Shown: positions 8,671 through 18,345 of the stretch, piece after piece
Layout of the letters: each line of letters starts with the position of its first letter
Position numbering within the stretch: the stretch's first letter is position 1
Assembly (NCBI GenBank): GCA_038750655.1
Contig: JBCDGZ010000064.1
Coordinates: 1-41,257 of the forward strand
Direction: 5' to 3'
Length of the DNA stretch: 41,257 bases
Origin: JBCDGZ01 sp038750655
GTDB taxonomy: Bacteria; Bacteroidota; Bacteroidia; Chitinophagales; Saprospiraceae
Notes under the pieces: generated by a model
Databases searched by the model: none
The model's input: the letters and a program-made list of their open reading frames with translations, nothing else
What the model was told of the DNA's origin: nothing
Program-made: the position numbers and the translations under genes

Positions 8671-9705
8671 CTACATCAACACCCCGTTCTTAGCTTCTAC
8701 AGAAGGCGGCAAATCCATCTCCCCCAGCATTTCTCGCAAATCGATTTCAATCACCCGGCATAAGGAAAGCATCGGAATATCGTGTGCCATGCCTTGAAAA
8801 GGATTTTCGGAATAATCTCCTACGATTTCCATCATCACATACACCCATCCAATCAAGGCCGTAATAGGAATAGATAGCCAGAATCCCCAATCTCCTAATG
8901 TCATTAATTCTGGAACCATACTGAATGGCAACAAAAAGATAAAGATTCCCACGAAAATGCGACTCATATTGGCGTACTGTCGCGGCAAAGGGAATTTTTT
9001 GATGCGTTCATTTTTACCTTGTAAGGTGTAAAAGCTTTTTAGGACGTTCCCCATCTCCATATGGCGAAAATCATCAATCATTTTTTCTTCCCGGAGGGTT
9101 GTCAAATCTCTTGATTGCTCGTTAATGATTTGGGTAGCAGTGTTAATATTGGCAATTAGTCGATCATGTTCTGATGGGGGAAGAAACTGTTGAAGCTCGG
9201 TGCGGGTGACTTCGTCGTCTACCAATCCAGTGCCGAATTTTTTCTGGTAGTATGCTGCTCTTCTTGCCGTGTGGCCACCTTGGCTAATGTGCTCCCAGGG
9301 CGTAGCCACGAGCAGTTGACTGCGGTGGGCATACAGCCAGGCGATATGCCGATAAATCAATCGCCTCTTAATTTGCTGTAGCTCCGTAGGGGGCATTTCT
9401 TCTTCTCTGATCAAATTAGAAATATAGCCATCCACCATCATGCCCCAGGTCCTGCTGTCGTTAACGATCCCACCCCAAATCTTCCGGGCTTCCCACATAC
9501 GGTCATATGCTTGATTGTTTTTAAACCCAACATAAAAGGCCACGGCTGTACCAATCACGGAGATCGGCAGCCACGGAATATTCACGGTGAGGTATTCATT
9601 AAAATATAAGTAAGCAATAAGGCTGGCAAATGCCAGCAGCCAGGTAATGTGGTGCCAAGTCCATTTAATAATTTTGAAGAGAGAAATATTTTTGTTAATC
9701 AGCAT
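8671..9705 (-). CDS. Bestrophin-family anion channel
   Basis: A 344-residue membrane protein of the bestrophin-like (UPF0187) family, the bacterial relatives of bestrophin channels. Two N-terminal helices (HHITWLLAFASLIAYLYF, then ISVIGTAVAFYVGFKNNQAYDRMWEARKIWGG) carry the strongly conserved N-x-A-Y-x-R-x-W-E-x-R-x-x-W-G motif. A cytoplasmic stretch follows, then a second helix pair (FVGIFIFLLPFSMVPE and WLSIPITALIGWVYVMMEIVG). The protein closes with DYSENPFQGMAHDIPM, the family's acidic NPF-type turn. Homologues form pentameric channels for anions or cations. It is divergent from the dioxygenase gene across a 92-base intergenic region. Monocistronic. Confidence 0.93.
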   Translation of the reverse strand: MLINKNISLFKIIKWTWHHITWLLAFASLIAYLYFNEYLTVNIPWLPISVIGTAVAFYVGFKNNQAYDRMWEARKIWGGIVNDSRTWGMMVDGYISNLIREEEMPPTELQQIKRRLIYRHIAWLYAHRSQLLVATPWEHISQGGHTARRAAYYQKKFGTGLVDDEVTRTELQQFLPPSEHDRLIANINTATQIINEQSRDLTTLREEKMIDDFRHMEMGNVLKSFYTLQGKNERIKKFPLPRQYANMSRIFVGIFIFLLPFSMVPELMTLGDWGFWLSIPITALIGWVYVMMEIVGDYSENPFQGMAHDIPMLSLCRVIEIDLREMLGEMDLPPSVEAKNGVLM

Positions 9706-9797
9706 GATTTTTTTGGCTTTAAATTAAGACTATTTGTCATAATCTGTTGAATTACTAATAACTTACCTTACCATTTATCACCCAGCATGACAACATT

Positions 9798-10610
9798 ATG
9801 GAATTAGCGATTTTGAACCAACCCTATCCATTGACGGAAGAACAGATTAATTTTTACCAAAAATATAAATACATCAAGCTAAAACAAGTCTTGGACCAGC
9901 CGACGTTGGACCATTTTAATACCATCATTACCCAAAAAGTGAAGGCATTAAAAAAAGTTGATGTGCCCCTAGAAGAGCGGGATACCTACGGAAAAGCCTT
10001 TTTGCAATTGATGAATCTGTGGGTGGAGGAGGAGGCCATCAAACCATTGATATTCAGTAAACGAATCGCCAAAATTGCTGCTGATCTGCTGCGAGTAGGA
10101 GGCGTACGGCTGTACCACGATCAAGCTTTGTTTAAGGAAGCCCAGGGGGGCATTACCCCCTGGCATGCCGATCAGTATTATTGGCCACTTTCTAATGATA
10201 ATACGGTCACCGCCTGGATTCCCTTGCAAGAAACGCCACTCGATATGGGGCCACTAGAATTTAGCGCGGGCAGCCATACCATCACCGAAGGCAGAGACTT
10301 ATCGATTGGCGATGAAAGTGAAGCTGTGATGACTAAGAAATTAAGAGTGACCGATTTTCCGCACATCATTGAGCCTTTTGATGCGGGAGAGATCAGTTTT
10401 CATTCCGGCTGGATCTTTCACCGAGCGGGGGCCAATTCCACCCACCAAACTCGCAAGGTGATGACTATCATCTACATGGACAAAGATATGAAGCTGAAAC
10501 AACCTGAGAATGAAAATCAGGTCAACGATTGGAAGACCTGGTGTCCAGGAGCAGTCGTTGGTGAGGTCATTAATTCACCGATTAATCCGGTTCTTTATCC
10601 TGCTCCCTGA
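9798..10610 (+). CDS. Phytanoyl-CoA dioxygenase (PhyH) family Fe(II)/2-oxoglutarate oxygenase
   Basis: A 270-residue non-heme iron oxygenase. The facial triad is visible: His123 and Asp125 in TPWHADQYYWP, and His208 in WIFHRAGAN. The downstream TRKVMTIIYM arginine would bind 2-oxoglutarate. The core double-stranded beta helix runs about 95-240. Such enzymes hydroxylate small molecules; the bacterial set includes ectoine hydroxylase and many uncharacterised members, so the substrate cannot be named. The gene ends 16 bases inside the convergent AraC-family regulator. No operon partner lies on its strand. Confidence 0.9.
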   Translation: MELAILNQPYPLTEEQINFYQKYKYIKLKQVLDQPTLDHFNTIITQKVKALKKVDVPLEERDTYGKAFLQLMNLWVEEEAIKPLIFSKRIAKIAADLLRVGGVRLYHDQALFKEAQGGITPWHADQYYWPLSNDNTVTAWIPLQETPLDMGPLEFSAGSHTITEGRDLSIGDESEAVMTKKLRVTDFPHIIEPFDAGEISFHSGWIFHRAGANSTHQTRKVMTIIYMDKDMKLKQPENENQVNDWKTWCPGAVVGEVINSPINPVLYPAP

Positions 10611-11623
10611 ACCCCAATCCCCCCACGAAACTTCCCATTCGTCAACTGACTAGGCGACTGACCAAAGTACTTCTTAAAGGCCGTACTGAAATGCCGGGGG
10701 TTCTTGTAGCCAATCTCGGCCGATACTTCGGAAACAGTGAGTTTATAGTCCAGCAGGAGGCGCTTGGCTTCGTTCATCTTCAGTTGCTGCCAGTAACCAA
10801 AGACGGTGATGCCGAAGATTTCCTTGAAGCCTTTTTTGAGGGTAAATTCGTTGGTGCCCACCTGCTTGGCCAGGTTGATCAGCGAGGAGGTATCATGGAC
10901 GTTGTTCGAAATAATTTCTTTGACCTCCCACATGCGCTCCACGTCGATCTTATTCAAAGAGTAGGCCCGCTGGCCCTGATTTTCAATGAATTGCTCAAAT
11001 TGTAGCATCAGCAATTCAATGACTTTGGCTTCGACGAACATACGTTTGTGAAAATCAGTGCGCTGGGTTTGCAGGATTTCCCGGATGATCAGGTGCATCG
11101 CTGGAGAGATGCGCTGGTTGTGTTGGGAGAGTTGAGCGGTGGAGTTGGTGTTCAACTGCCTTTGGAAGTAGTCGAAGGCGCTGTGCCCGAAGAGGTATTT
11201 TTCGAAAAACGAGCGGGAGAGGGTCACGTGGAAGACCTGCATGTTCTTGTTCTTCATCCACTGGTTATCCCCATCGTACCCACAGCAATAAACAATATTG
11301 TGTTGATTGGAAGTAAACTGAAAATGCTGGCCCGAGTATTTATCATGTCCGATACTATCACCGTTGAGGGCGAATTGCATTCGGACGATCTCCATGTTGC
11401 TCTCAATGGAGATGGCCGCATTCCTGGAGAGCGACATATCTCCGTAACCAATGTTGACATCTCCCAGGCACAATTCCTTATAAAAGGCTTTGCCAAAAGG
11501 AGCCGTAAACTGAAACTGCCGCTCCTGCACCTGGTTTTGTGCAGTATTGAAAGACCTTAGGGGGTATTGAGCATCAATCAGTATATCCTCCAGGTCGGAT
11601 GAGTGCATTCTAAAACTGTCCAT
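10595..11623 (-). CDS. AraC family transcriptional regulator (PchR-like)
   Basis: A 342-residue regulator. The N-terminal about 225 residues form a sensor domain of the kind found in PchR-like regulators (GYGDMSLSRNAAISIESN, then VRMQFALNGDS and FHVTLSRSFFEKYLFG). The C-terminal AraC domain (about 235-330) holds two helix-turn-helix motifs. The first is around LINLAKQVGTNEFTLKKGFK; the second is around VSEVSAEIGYKNPRHFSTAF, followed by KKYFGQSPSQ. PchR-type regulators respond to siderophores and activate uptake receptors. The gene is followed on the same strand, about 90 bases upstream of its start in map terms, by the di-heme/imelysin iron-linked block, so control of the neighbouring TonB receptor is a reasonable inference. 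Confidence 0.9.
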   Translation of the reverse strand: MDSFRMHSSDLEDILIDAQYPLRSFNTAQNQVQERQFQFTAPFGKAFYKELCLGDVNIGYGDMSLSRNAAISIESNMEIVRMQFALNGDSIGHDKYSGQHFQFTSNQHNIVYCCGYDGDNQWMKNKNMQVFHVTLSRSFFEKYLFGHSAFDYFQRQLNTNSTAQLSQHNQRISPAMHLIIREILQTQRTDFHKRMFVEAKVIELLMLQFEQFIENQGQRAYSLNKIDVERMWEVKEIISNNVHDTSSLINLAKQVGTNEFTLKKGFKEIFGITVFGYWQQLKMNEAKRLLLDYKLTVSEVSAEIGYKNPRHFSTAFKKYFGQSPSQLTNGKFRGGIGVQGAG

Positions 11624-11716
11624 GTTTAACTCTTTTCCGAAGGCTCCACAAGCTCGAAGCCCTCCAATCAGAGTTAAATTTATTTAGAAATTGTCTTAAT
11701 AGCAAAAAATGAGGCC

Positions 11717-13114
11717 CTAGAGCGACTCCAAAAAGCGCAAAAGCTGCTCACGTTGATTGTTAGAAAGCGCCTTGAAAGCTTTCTGGGCATTTTCGGCCTC
11801 CCCGCCGTGCCATAAAATGGCCTCTTCGATGTTCCTGGCCCGGCCGTCGTGCAGCAAAAAGGTATGCTCATTGACGGTTTCAATCAGACCCAGCCCCCAC
11901 AATGGCGGCGTTCGCCATTCCCGGCCAGAAGCCCGAAAGTCCTCCCGATGGTCGGCCAAGCCCTCGCCCATATCGTGCAGCAGCAGATCGGTGTACGGGC
12001 GGATGCTTTGGTTCGACAAGGCCGGGATGGAGTGAATTCCCGTAGTCATCTTCGGGATATGGCAACTGGTGCATTGCAATTGAATAAACAGCTGCTTGCC
12101 CTGCAGCACCTCCGGATCCTCGTGATCGCGACGGGCCGGAACGGCCAGCGTAGAAACATAAAGGGCCACATTGCGCAGCTTCTCCTCCTCAATCTCCGGC
12201 AGGCCCCCGTGGGGCTGCTCCTCGCACTCCCGAGTCAGGCAATTTTCATCGGGAAAAAGATCGGAGGTAATGCCCATGTCGCCCAAAAAAGCGCCGGCGG
12301 TCTGCTGCAATAGCGTCGGCTCATTAGCCTTCCAACCAAAACGCCCCAGGCTCAACTGCTGCTTTTCTACCTCCCAAACATAGTTGGCCTTCCCCGAAAT
12401 GCCATCCCCATCCACATCCGCCTCATCGGCGAAAGAAAGGATGGTTGCCTCTTCCACCGCCTCCAAAAGCCCCAGCCCAATCATCTGTGCCCCGACCCTC
12501 GGAGAGACCTTCACGTTGCCCAGGTCGCCAAGGCTCAAGTCGTCAATATGGTAGGTGGGGCGGCGCAGGGTGTAGGGCGTTCCGTCATCATAGCGGCCCT
12601 CGATGGTTTCGTAGCGGATGGTGAAGCGGCCCTCGGGGGCCATGCCGGGAATGGCCCGGTCTTGCAATTGCCCGCCGTAGATGGCGTGCGGCAGGGGCGC
12701 CCCTTGCAGACTGGTACCATCCACACTCAAGCGAAGCAAAAGCCCGTGGTTGTTCTCCCCATCGAAGGCCGGAGGCCGCCCCCGGCCATCTCGGAAATGG
12801 CAGCCCGAGCAGGAGCGAGAGTTAAAATAGGGGCCCAGGCCATCGCGGGCCGTCGTAGAGGCGGGTGCAGTCACCCAGTTGAGGTTGAAAAAAGAATTGC
12901 CGATACCAAAGAGCAGCTCTTCTGCATTGCTCAGCGAGGGTGCCGGCAGAGCAAAGGCGTTGGCCGAGGCATCAAAAACCGTCGTTCCGCCGCCCGATAG
13001 CTCCTCCCCCTCCTCGGCCATCGGTAGGGGCAACAGGTCGTCTTCATTTCCGCAAGCCAGGAGAAAAAGCAGGAAAAATAAAAGCGTACTTATGCAGACC
13101 GTTGATTTATTCAT
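11717..13114 (-). CDS. Di-heme oxidoreductase (DUF1111/DHOR) family lipoprotein cytochrome c
   Basis: A 465-residue exported c-type cytochrome. The signal peptide ends at Cys21 in FLLACGNEDD, so it is probably a lipoprotein. Two CxxCH haem-attachment sites are present: CSGCH at residues 102-106 and CTSCH around residue 350. Between them run family segments such as RDGRGRPPAF, GLGLLEAVEEATILSFADEADVDGDGISGKANYV and GRFGWKANEPTLLQQTAGAF. The C-terminal TPPLWGLGLIETVNEHTFLLHDGRARNIEEAILWHGGEAE is a strong signature of this family, which is related to MauG-like peroxidases. It is coupled to the imelysin gene with 15 bases between them. This imelysin/di-heme pairing is recurrent in iron-regulated loci, where a role in periplasmic iron handling is suspected. 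Confidence 0.93.
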   Translation of the reverse strand: MNKSTVCISTLLFFLLFLLACGNEDDLLPLPMAEEGEELSGGGTTVFDASANAFALPAPSLSNAEELLFGIGNSFFNLNWVTAPASTTARDGLGPYFNSRSCSGCHFRDGRGRPPAFDGENNHGLLLRLSVDGTSLQGAPLPHAIYGGQLQDRAIPGMAPEGRFTIRYETIEGRYDDGTPYTLRRPTYHIDDLSLGDLGNVKVSPRVGAQMIGLGLLEAVEEATILSFADEADVDGDGISGKANYVWEVEKQQLSLGRFGWKANEPTLLQQTAGAFLGDMGITSDLFPDENCLTRECEEQPHGGLPEIEEEKLRNVALYVSTLAVPARRDHEDPEVLQGKQLFIQLQCTSCHIPKMTTGIHSIPALSNQSIRPYTDLLLHDMGEGLADHREDFRASGREWRTPPLWGLGLIETVNEHTFLLHDGRARNIEEAILWHGGEAENAQKAFKALSNNQREQLLRFLESL

Positions 13115-13129
13115 TTTTAGAAGATTTCC

Positions 13130-14386
13130 TTAAAGTTCTAAAGCCGAAGCGGCACGCTCGACGGCATCGCCCACGGCTTGGATATTGAGTACGGCGGTGA
13201 AGACTTTATCGCGTTCTGCACTCTCGGAGATGGCCAGATCGAAGGGGATAGCGGTAGCCTCAATAGCGCCAGCAGCAGTGCTAATGGCGTTGAGTACTGC
13301 CTCGTCGGCGGTGGCGTCTATGGCCCGGACCAAATCGCTGAGGGAACTTCCGGAGACCAGGCTGCCGTCTATTCGAGCGTAGGTGCCCGTATAGACATTT
13401 TTGATGCCCAGGGCATTCAGGCGGATGTCCCGATGGGTATTGTCGCTAAAGCAAGACTGCTCGTCTTCCTGCCGCTGGGAGGCCAGGGCGACATTCATCC
13501 GTTCGCTGGCCAGCTCACTTTTGGCCATCTGCCCGATACCCACTAGGATGTTTTTGAAGGCTACTGGATTGTCCAGACTCATAAAAGTAGCTCTGTAATT
13601 GCTTGCCCCGCTGGGCGACCAATCGTCCAGCAAGAGTTGGAGGTGATCGAGCAGCAGTTCGGCACAAATGCGGAGGTATTCCTTCCTTCTATCCTGATTG
13701 GCCGCCGTGCCGGTCCCATCGGTGAGGTAATCGGTGTGGGGCCGCAGGCCAGATTGCATTGCCGCTGGTTCACTGAGGTCCTGCCCCCACAGCAAAAATT
13801 CAATAGCGTGGTAGCCGATGCTGATATTGTTCTCGCCTCCTCTTTCATTTTCGCTTTCCAGGGCCTGCTTAGATAGTACAAAATCAGGGTCATTGATAAA
13901 GCCCGCCGCTGTGTTGCCCTCCACATAATCAATCCAGCTTTCATCCAGCGGCCAGGCATTGAGAAAGCCCTCGGGGCCGTCGCCATCGTCGATGGGGCCG
14001 TTGGAGAAGCGGTAGGCTTCGGTTTGGCTGTAGGGCTCGCGGGCGGCGATCCAGGCGCTTTTGGCGGCCTCCAGGGTGGTGGCATCGGGAGTCAGCAAAA
14101 AGGCATCGATAGCTGCTTTGAGCTTTTCTGCCTCCGCGTAGGCATCCTGATAGCTGGCGTAGACCAGCTCTGCGTAGTTGGCTTTGACCTCGGTGGCCAA
14201 GGTGCTGTTCATCAATTCAGCGATGGGGTCTTCGGGAGTCGGGGTGGGGTCATCTGAATCTTTGCTGCACGAAGCACTAGACAGCAGGGCGACAAAGAGG
14301 AAGAGGGAACAGAGGTAGTTGATAATTTTCAAAACGCGATCAATTTTGGTGAAGGAATGAACGGTGTCTGCTGCAAAACTATCCAT
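13130..14386 (-). CDS. Imelysin family lipoprotein
   Basis: A 418-residue exported protein with a lipobox at SSASC (Cys40) followed by an acidic KDSDDPTPTPEDP tether. The mature part is the all-helical imelysin/ICMP-like domain; its GxHxxE motif is present as GYHAIE (about residue 195) in ISIGYHAIEFLLWGQDLS. Two related helical halves are visible (AKSAWIAAREPYSQTEAYRF and the LLDDWSPSGASNYRATF region). Imelysins (IrpA, EfeO-like) are iron-regulated periplasmic proteins linked to iron uptake. The n-region before the hydrophobic core is long (about 28 residues), so a downstream GTG or TTG start is possible. It is the first gene of the leftward operon with the di-heme oxidoreductase and is divergent from the TonB receptor across 164 bases, the likely site of shared iron control. 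Confidence 0.93.
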   Translation of the reverse strand: MDSFAADTVHSFTKIDRVLKIINYLCSLFLFVALLSSASCSKDSDDPTPTPEDPIAELMNSTLATEVKANYAELVYASYQDAYAEAEKLKAAIDAFLLTPDATTLEAAKSAWIAAREPYSQTEAYRFSNGPIDDGDGPEGFLNAWPLDESWIDYVEGNTAAGFINDPDFVLSKQALESENERGGENNISIGYHAIEFLLWGQDLSEPAAMQSGLRPHTDYLTDGTGTAANQDRRKEYLRICAELLLDHLQLLLDDWSPSGASNYRATFMSLDNPVAFKNILVGIGQMAKSELASERMNVALASQRQEDEQSCFSDNTHRDIRLNALGIKNVYTGTYARIDGSLVSGSSLSDLVRAIDATADEAVLNAISTAAGAIEATAIPFDLAISESAERDKVFTAVLNIQAVGDAVERAASALEL

Positions 14387-14550
14387 TCCTTTCCTCCGGG
14401 AAAAGGGCCAAAAGTAGATACTCCGTTTCGAGGACTTTTTACTACTTCTTGCGGAGCATACCGTGCATAAAAGGCCTTTTACTTTGCAGTAGTATTTGGA
14501 GTTGTGCAGAAGGGATAGCGGGGATTTATTGACAACGTCAAATTGAAGGC

Positions 14551-16962
14551 ATGTTAATTATCGAAAGAAATACGCTTGGTTTTGTGAAAATAGGGAATCT
14601 AGGATTGTTGTTGATCCTATTCCTGCTGCCTCATTATACCTTCTCCAATACGGTTGATTGCTCACTGGAAATTCGGGTGACGGATACCATCGGTCAGCAG
14701 ATTCCGGGAGCCTTGGTGGAAGTGGTGGAAGCGGCCTTGTTTGAAGTGACGGATGAGGAGGGCAAAGTCCGCTTCCAACTGGACTGTGGCCAGCCTCTTA
14801 CGATTAAGACTTCCTTTTTGGGTTTTGAAACGCGGTTGGACACGGTGGAGCTGCGCCGCTCGGCACGCAATGCCTGGACGGTGGAGATCGTCGAGTCTCC
14901 GATTGAATTGGGAATGGTGACGGTGGAGGCGAAGCCGGATAGGGGGATTGTTGCCAGAGGGCCGCATGCCCTTGAGGTGTTGAGTTTGAAAGAAATACGC
15001 CATCAGCCCAAGGCCATCACGGATATTATTGATCAAATGCCCGGGGTGCGGATACGGCAGGAGGGAGGTATGGGCTCGATGAGCAACATCATGCTGAACG
15101 GAATTGACGGGAAGGGCGTACGGGTATTTTTGGACGGATTTCCCACCTTTTTGCTGGGCTCGACTTTCGATATTAACAATATTTCGCTGGGGATGATTGA
15201 GCGAGTGGAGGTTTATAAGGGGACGATTCCGGTGGAGTTTGGAACGGACGCGCTCGGCGGGATCATCAACTTGGTGACCCGTTCTAATGAGGCCGATTAT
15301 TTGGATGCCAGCTATGCCGTAGGCTCCTGGAATACGCACAATGCTTCTTTAAGTACTCGAAAAACATGGGGTAAAACTGGCACTTTTTTTACAGAAATGG
15401 CGGGCTTTTACTCTTACTCGGATAACAATTACTGGATGGATGAGGTCGATGTGGTGATTGATGAAAACCTCAATACCACCCAGGGGCGCGCGCGTAGATT
15501 TAATGATGCTTTCCGTTCGGTTTTGGGCCGCTTGAAATTGGGGGTACAGGACTTGAGCTGGGCCGATGAATTGCTGCTGACAACTTCTTACTCGGAGGTG
15601 TTCAAAGAGTGGCAGCACGGTGTGCGGGCCGAGAATCCCTGGGGGCAGGCCTACTCCGAGCAAGAGGTCTGGAATGCCCTGCTGTCGTACCGCAAAAAGC
15701 AGCGACAGGGCAAATGGGACCTGAGCCTGGCCGCAGGCTACACGCGGGATCACTCCTTCGCCGTCGATACCTCCTCCTTTACCTACTTCTGGGACCAAAC
15801 CACCCGGCCGAAAGTCAACCAAGGAGAATCCGATGTCCTTTCCAACGGCTCCCTGCCCGTCATTGAGTTGCACTCCCTCTTCGGACGAGGAGTATTCAGC
15901 TATGCCCTGCATCCGGCGCACCGGCTCAACCTCACCCTGCTGGCTCACGATCGTCAACTTAGAGCACGCAATGAGGTGCTGCTGGAAGAACCACGTAATC
16001 GACTGGACGAGCCACAGCAGATGATCAGCACCTATGCAGGAATCGCTCTGGAAAGCAAACTAGCCGATTCCCGACTGACCAATATCGCTTCCTTCAAGCA
16101 TTACTACATGGACGTCAATGGTGTGGAATACCAGGGGCAGGGATTCGTTGGCCGCCAACAGACCAAGGTTTCTTCCCACTGGGGCTACGGCAATGTGCTG
16201 AAATATTGGGTCAGTCCTCAACTCGCACTTAGTCTGGGCTATGAGTACACCATCCGACAACCCGAAGGCCTGGAAATTTTTGGCGATTATATCCGCGTCC
16301 GCTCTAATCCCACCATCGAAGCAGAAAAAAGCCACAACATCAATGTTGGTGCTAACTACCTGTTCGATAAATACCAGCTGCGGCTCGACGGCGCATTTTT
16401 TTACCGCAATACCCAAGACCGCATCTTCCTCACGACGACCACCTTGGGCACGGCCCGCTTCAACAACCTGGTCAGTACCGAAGCCCTGGGCGCATCGCTC
16501 AACCTGAACTGTGCGCCCTTCAAAAATATTTTTCTCAACCTCAATGCCACCTATCAGCACATTACCCTGCTAGAAATTGATCCCGAAAGTGTCGTCGCCG
16601 AACGCTACATCGGTTCGCGAGTACCCAATATTCCGCACTTGTTTGCCAACGGCCAGCTCAGCTACGCCCTCCGGGAAGTCCTGACCACCGGCGACAAGCT
16701 GAACCTGTCGACCAACCTCAACTACGTAGAGGAATTTTTCTTGACCTGGGCCGAAGATGGGCGCAAGGATACCAAGGCGGTAATCCCCCGTCAGGTGGTG
16801 CAAGACTTGGGGCTGTCGTGGGTGGCTCCGGATGAAAAGTGGAGCCTGGGGCTAGAGTGTCGAAATCTTTGGGATGTCCGGGCATTTGATAACTACTCAG
16901 TACAGAAGCCCGGTCGGAGCGTCTACGCGCAGCTGAGGGTCTTTTTGCAAAAGGAAAAATAA
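14551..16962 (+). CDS. TonB-dependent receptor, probable siderophore or haem uptake (XusA-like position)
   Basis: An 803-residue outer-membrane receptor. A signal peptide (hydrophobic core GLLLILFLLPHYTFS) precedes a carboxypeptidase-regulatory-like domain (about 35-120, CSLEIRVTDTIGQQIPGALV). The plug (about 135-250) shows LEVLSLKEIRHQPKAITDI, DQMPGVRIRQEGG, IMLNGIDGKGVRVFLDGFP and IERVEVYKGTIPVEFGTDALGG. The barrel runs from about 255 to the end, SVYAQLRVFLQKEK. The strong single-plug form, small size, and neighbours (imelysin, di-heme protein, DUF4374 lipoprotein, ABC exporter-type genes) point to iron or siderophore import rather than glycan uptake. It is followed by the DUF4374 gene after 66 bases and is probably cotranscribed with it. 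Confidence 0.92.
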   Translation: MLIIERNTLGFVKIGNLGLLLILFLLPHYTFSNTVDCSLEIRVTDTIGQQIPGALVEVVEAALFEVTDEEGKVRFQLDCGQPLTIKTSFLGFETRLDTVELRRSARNAWTVEIVESPIELGMVTVEAKPDRGIVARGPHALEVLSLKEIRHQPKAITDIIDQMPGVRIRQEGGMGSMSNIMLNGIDGKGVRVFLDGFPTFLLGSTFDINNISLGMIERVEVYKGTIPVEFGTDALGGIINLVTRSNEADYLDASYAVGSWNTHNASLSTRKTWGKTGTFFTEMAGFYSYSDNNYWMDEVDVVIDENLNTTQGRARRFNDAFRSVLGRLKLGVQDLSWADELLLTTSYSEVFKEWQHGVRAENPWGQAYSEQEVWNALLSYRKKQRQGKWDLSLAAGYTRDHSFAVDTSSFTYFWDQTTRPKVNQGESDVLSNGSLPVIELHSLFGRGVFSYALHPAHRLNLTLLAHDRQLRARNEVLLEEPRNRLDEPQQMISTYAGIALESKLADSRLTNIASFKHYYMDVNGVEYQGQGFVGRQQTKVSSHWGYGNVLKYWVSPQLALSLGYEYTIRQPEGLEIFGDYIRVRSNPTIEAEKSHNINVGANYLFDKYQLRLDGAFFYRNTQDRIFLTTTTLGTARFNNLVSTEALGASLNLNCAPFKNIFLNLNATYQHITLLEIDPESVVAERYIGSRVPNIPHLFANGQLSYALREVLTTGDKLNLSTNLNYVEEFFLTWAEDGRKDTKAVIPRQVVQDLGLSWVAPDEKWSLGLECRNLWDVRAFDNYSVQKPGRSVYAQLRVFLQKEK

Positions 16963-17028
16963 GGCAAAGTGGGAATAGAAAAAATAACGAATAGTAAACA
17001 ATTATTAATAATTCTAAAATCAAGAACA

Positions 17029-18336
17029 ATGAGACCTTTCTTTTTGAAAACAATAAACACCATGTCTCAACCCCTGCTGTTGAGATGGATGCTTGTGCTG
17101 AGTGTGACCTTATGCTTCGCGGCTTGCAGTAACGACGATGATACGGATGTTACTCCCGAACCTACGGTAGAAAAGCTGGCGATGATTACCTCCGTACAAG
17201 CAGATCAATTGGGCAACCGAGCCTACTATCTTCAGAAAACCCCACTGGGCGCAACCGGTATGGTCGACAACAGTAATGCCACTGAGCTGACCGCATCAGG
17301 AGCGGCTATGGTGCACCACTACAAAGGGAATATTTACTTTAGTGACTTCTCAGATTCTTCTATTGAAAAATGGAAATTTGACGAGAATGATGAGGCCCTT
17401 TTCGATGGTAAAATTTCGGTGCTGGACATCGTCTATCAGGGCAATACCTGGTTTGAAAATGACAATACGGCCTACGTCGGCGGAGCGACCAATGAGATCA
17501 TCATCTTCAATCCCCTCACCATGCAGCGGACTGGAAAGATCGACTTTAGCGCCTTTTCAAGAGTAGGCGAAGTAACTGATTTCCCGACGCCCGGTGCGGA
17601 GATCGTCGCCGAGTCGGTCAATGAAATTTTTATCCGGGATAATATTCTCTTTGCGGCGCTTTATCCGATGAGTGAATTTTCTACCTTCACTCCCGGCGCA
17701 CCGGGCTGCCACATCATCGTAGTGGACCTCAATAAAGTTGACCCTAACTCTTCGGATAACTCGGATGCCGTGATCAAAAGGATTTACGATGAAAGGGCTT
17801 CTGCAACGGGTGCCGCTGCCGGCGGGGGATCGACTTATATGCGATTGGACGAGAACAACGACCTTTACTTGCTGTGCCACAATGCCTGGGCCAACCACCG
17901 CCAAACTTACGGTACGCCTGCGGCTATCTTGAAAATCGCCAGCGGCAGCACAGAATTCGACGATTATTTTTTCGATCTGGAAAGTGCATCAGGGGGTAGT
18001 GGAATCCCGGTTACCAACTTCGAATACTACGGCAATGGGAAATTTATGGCTTCTGTACAGGATCCTTCCCAAATCAATCCCAATGATCCTTTTTCTTATT
18101 TCAACGATCCCATCTACCAGTGGTGGAACTTTGACCTGAGCACCAAGACGGCGCAGAAGGTCAGTGAGGAATACACCCTGGCCCTGATTGCTCTTTCCTA
18201 CTTCAAAGATGGCTACGGTTACCTGCCCTTTTTGAATCAGTCAGAGAGTTATCTGATGAAAGTTGATCTGAATACCCTTGAGGCCACCAAGCAGTTTGAA
18301 ACCAATGGTGCGCCTCAGCTTTTTGAACTGGAATAG
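17029..18336 (+). CDS. DUF4374-type beta-propeller lipoprotein (XusB-like)
   Basis: A 435-residue lipoprotein. From the ATG at 17029 a signal segment ends in a lipobox, CFAAC, followed by the acidic tether SNDDDTDVTPEPT. Repeated blades with closing aromatic or acidic strands (YFSDFSDSSIEKWKFDENDE, AYVGGATNEIIIFNPLTM, DNILFAALYPMSEF, YLLCHNAWANHRQT, NFEYYGNGKFMASVQD, SYFKDGYGYLPFL) indicate a beta-propeller. I assign DUF4374 on these patterns. In Bacteroides, the XusB lipoprotein of this type binds ferric siderophores beside its TonB receptor XusA, and the same receptor-lipoprotein order occurs here. An alternative start 11 codons later (MSQPLLLRWMLV) also gives a proper signal. The next gene starts 9 bases downstream. 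Confidence 0.8.
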   Translation: MRPFFLKTINTMSQPLLLRWMLVLSVTLCFAACSNDDDTDVTPEPTVEKLAMITSVQADQLGNRAYYLQKTPLGATGMVDNSNATELTASGAAMVHHYKGNIYFSDFSDSSIEKWKFDENDEALFDGKISVLDIVYQGNTWFENDNTAYVGGATNEIIIFNPLTMQRTGKIDFSAFSRVGEVTDFPTPGAEIVAESVNEIFIRDNILFAALYPMSEFSTFTPGAPGCHIIVVDLNKVDPNSSDNSDAVIKRIYDERASATGAAAGGGSTYMRLDENNDLYLLCHNAWANHRQTYGTPAAILKIASGSTEFDDYFFDLESASGGSGIPVTNFEYYGNGKFMASVQDPSQINPNDPFSYFNDPIYQWWNFDLSTKTAQKVSEEYTLALIALSYFKDGYGYLPFLNQSESYLMKVDLNTLEATKQFETNGAPQLFELE

Positions 18337-18345
18337 CAAGAACCT

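Noticed and set aside
11624..11716. A possible promoter or Fur box between the AraC gene and the di-heme gene
   Set aside because: I could find no convincing TAnnTTTG element or 19-bp Fur-like palindrome there or in the 14387-14550 gap.
14662..15339. A 225-codon minus-strand frame inside the second TonB receptor
   Set aside because: Shadow of the plug and signal region; low-complexity His/Arg-rich translation with no family match.
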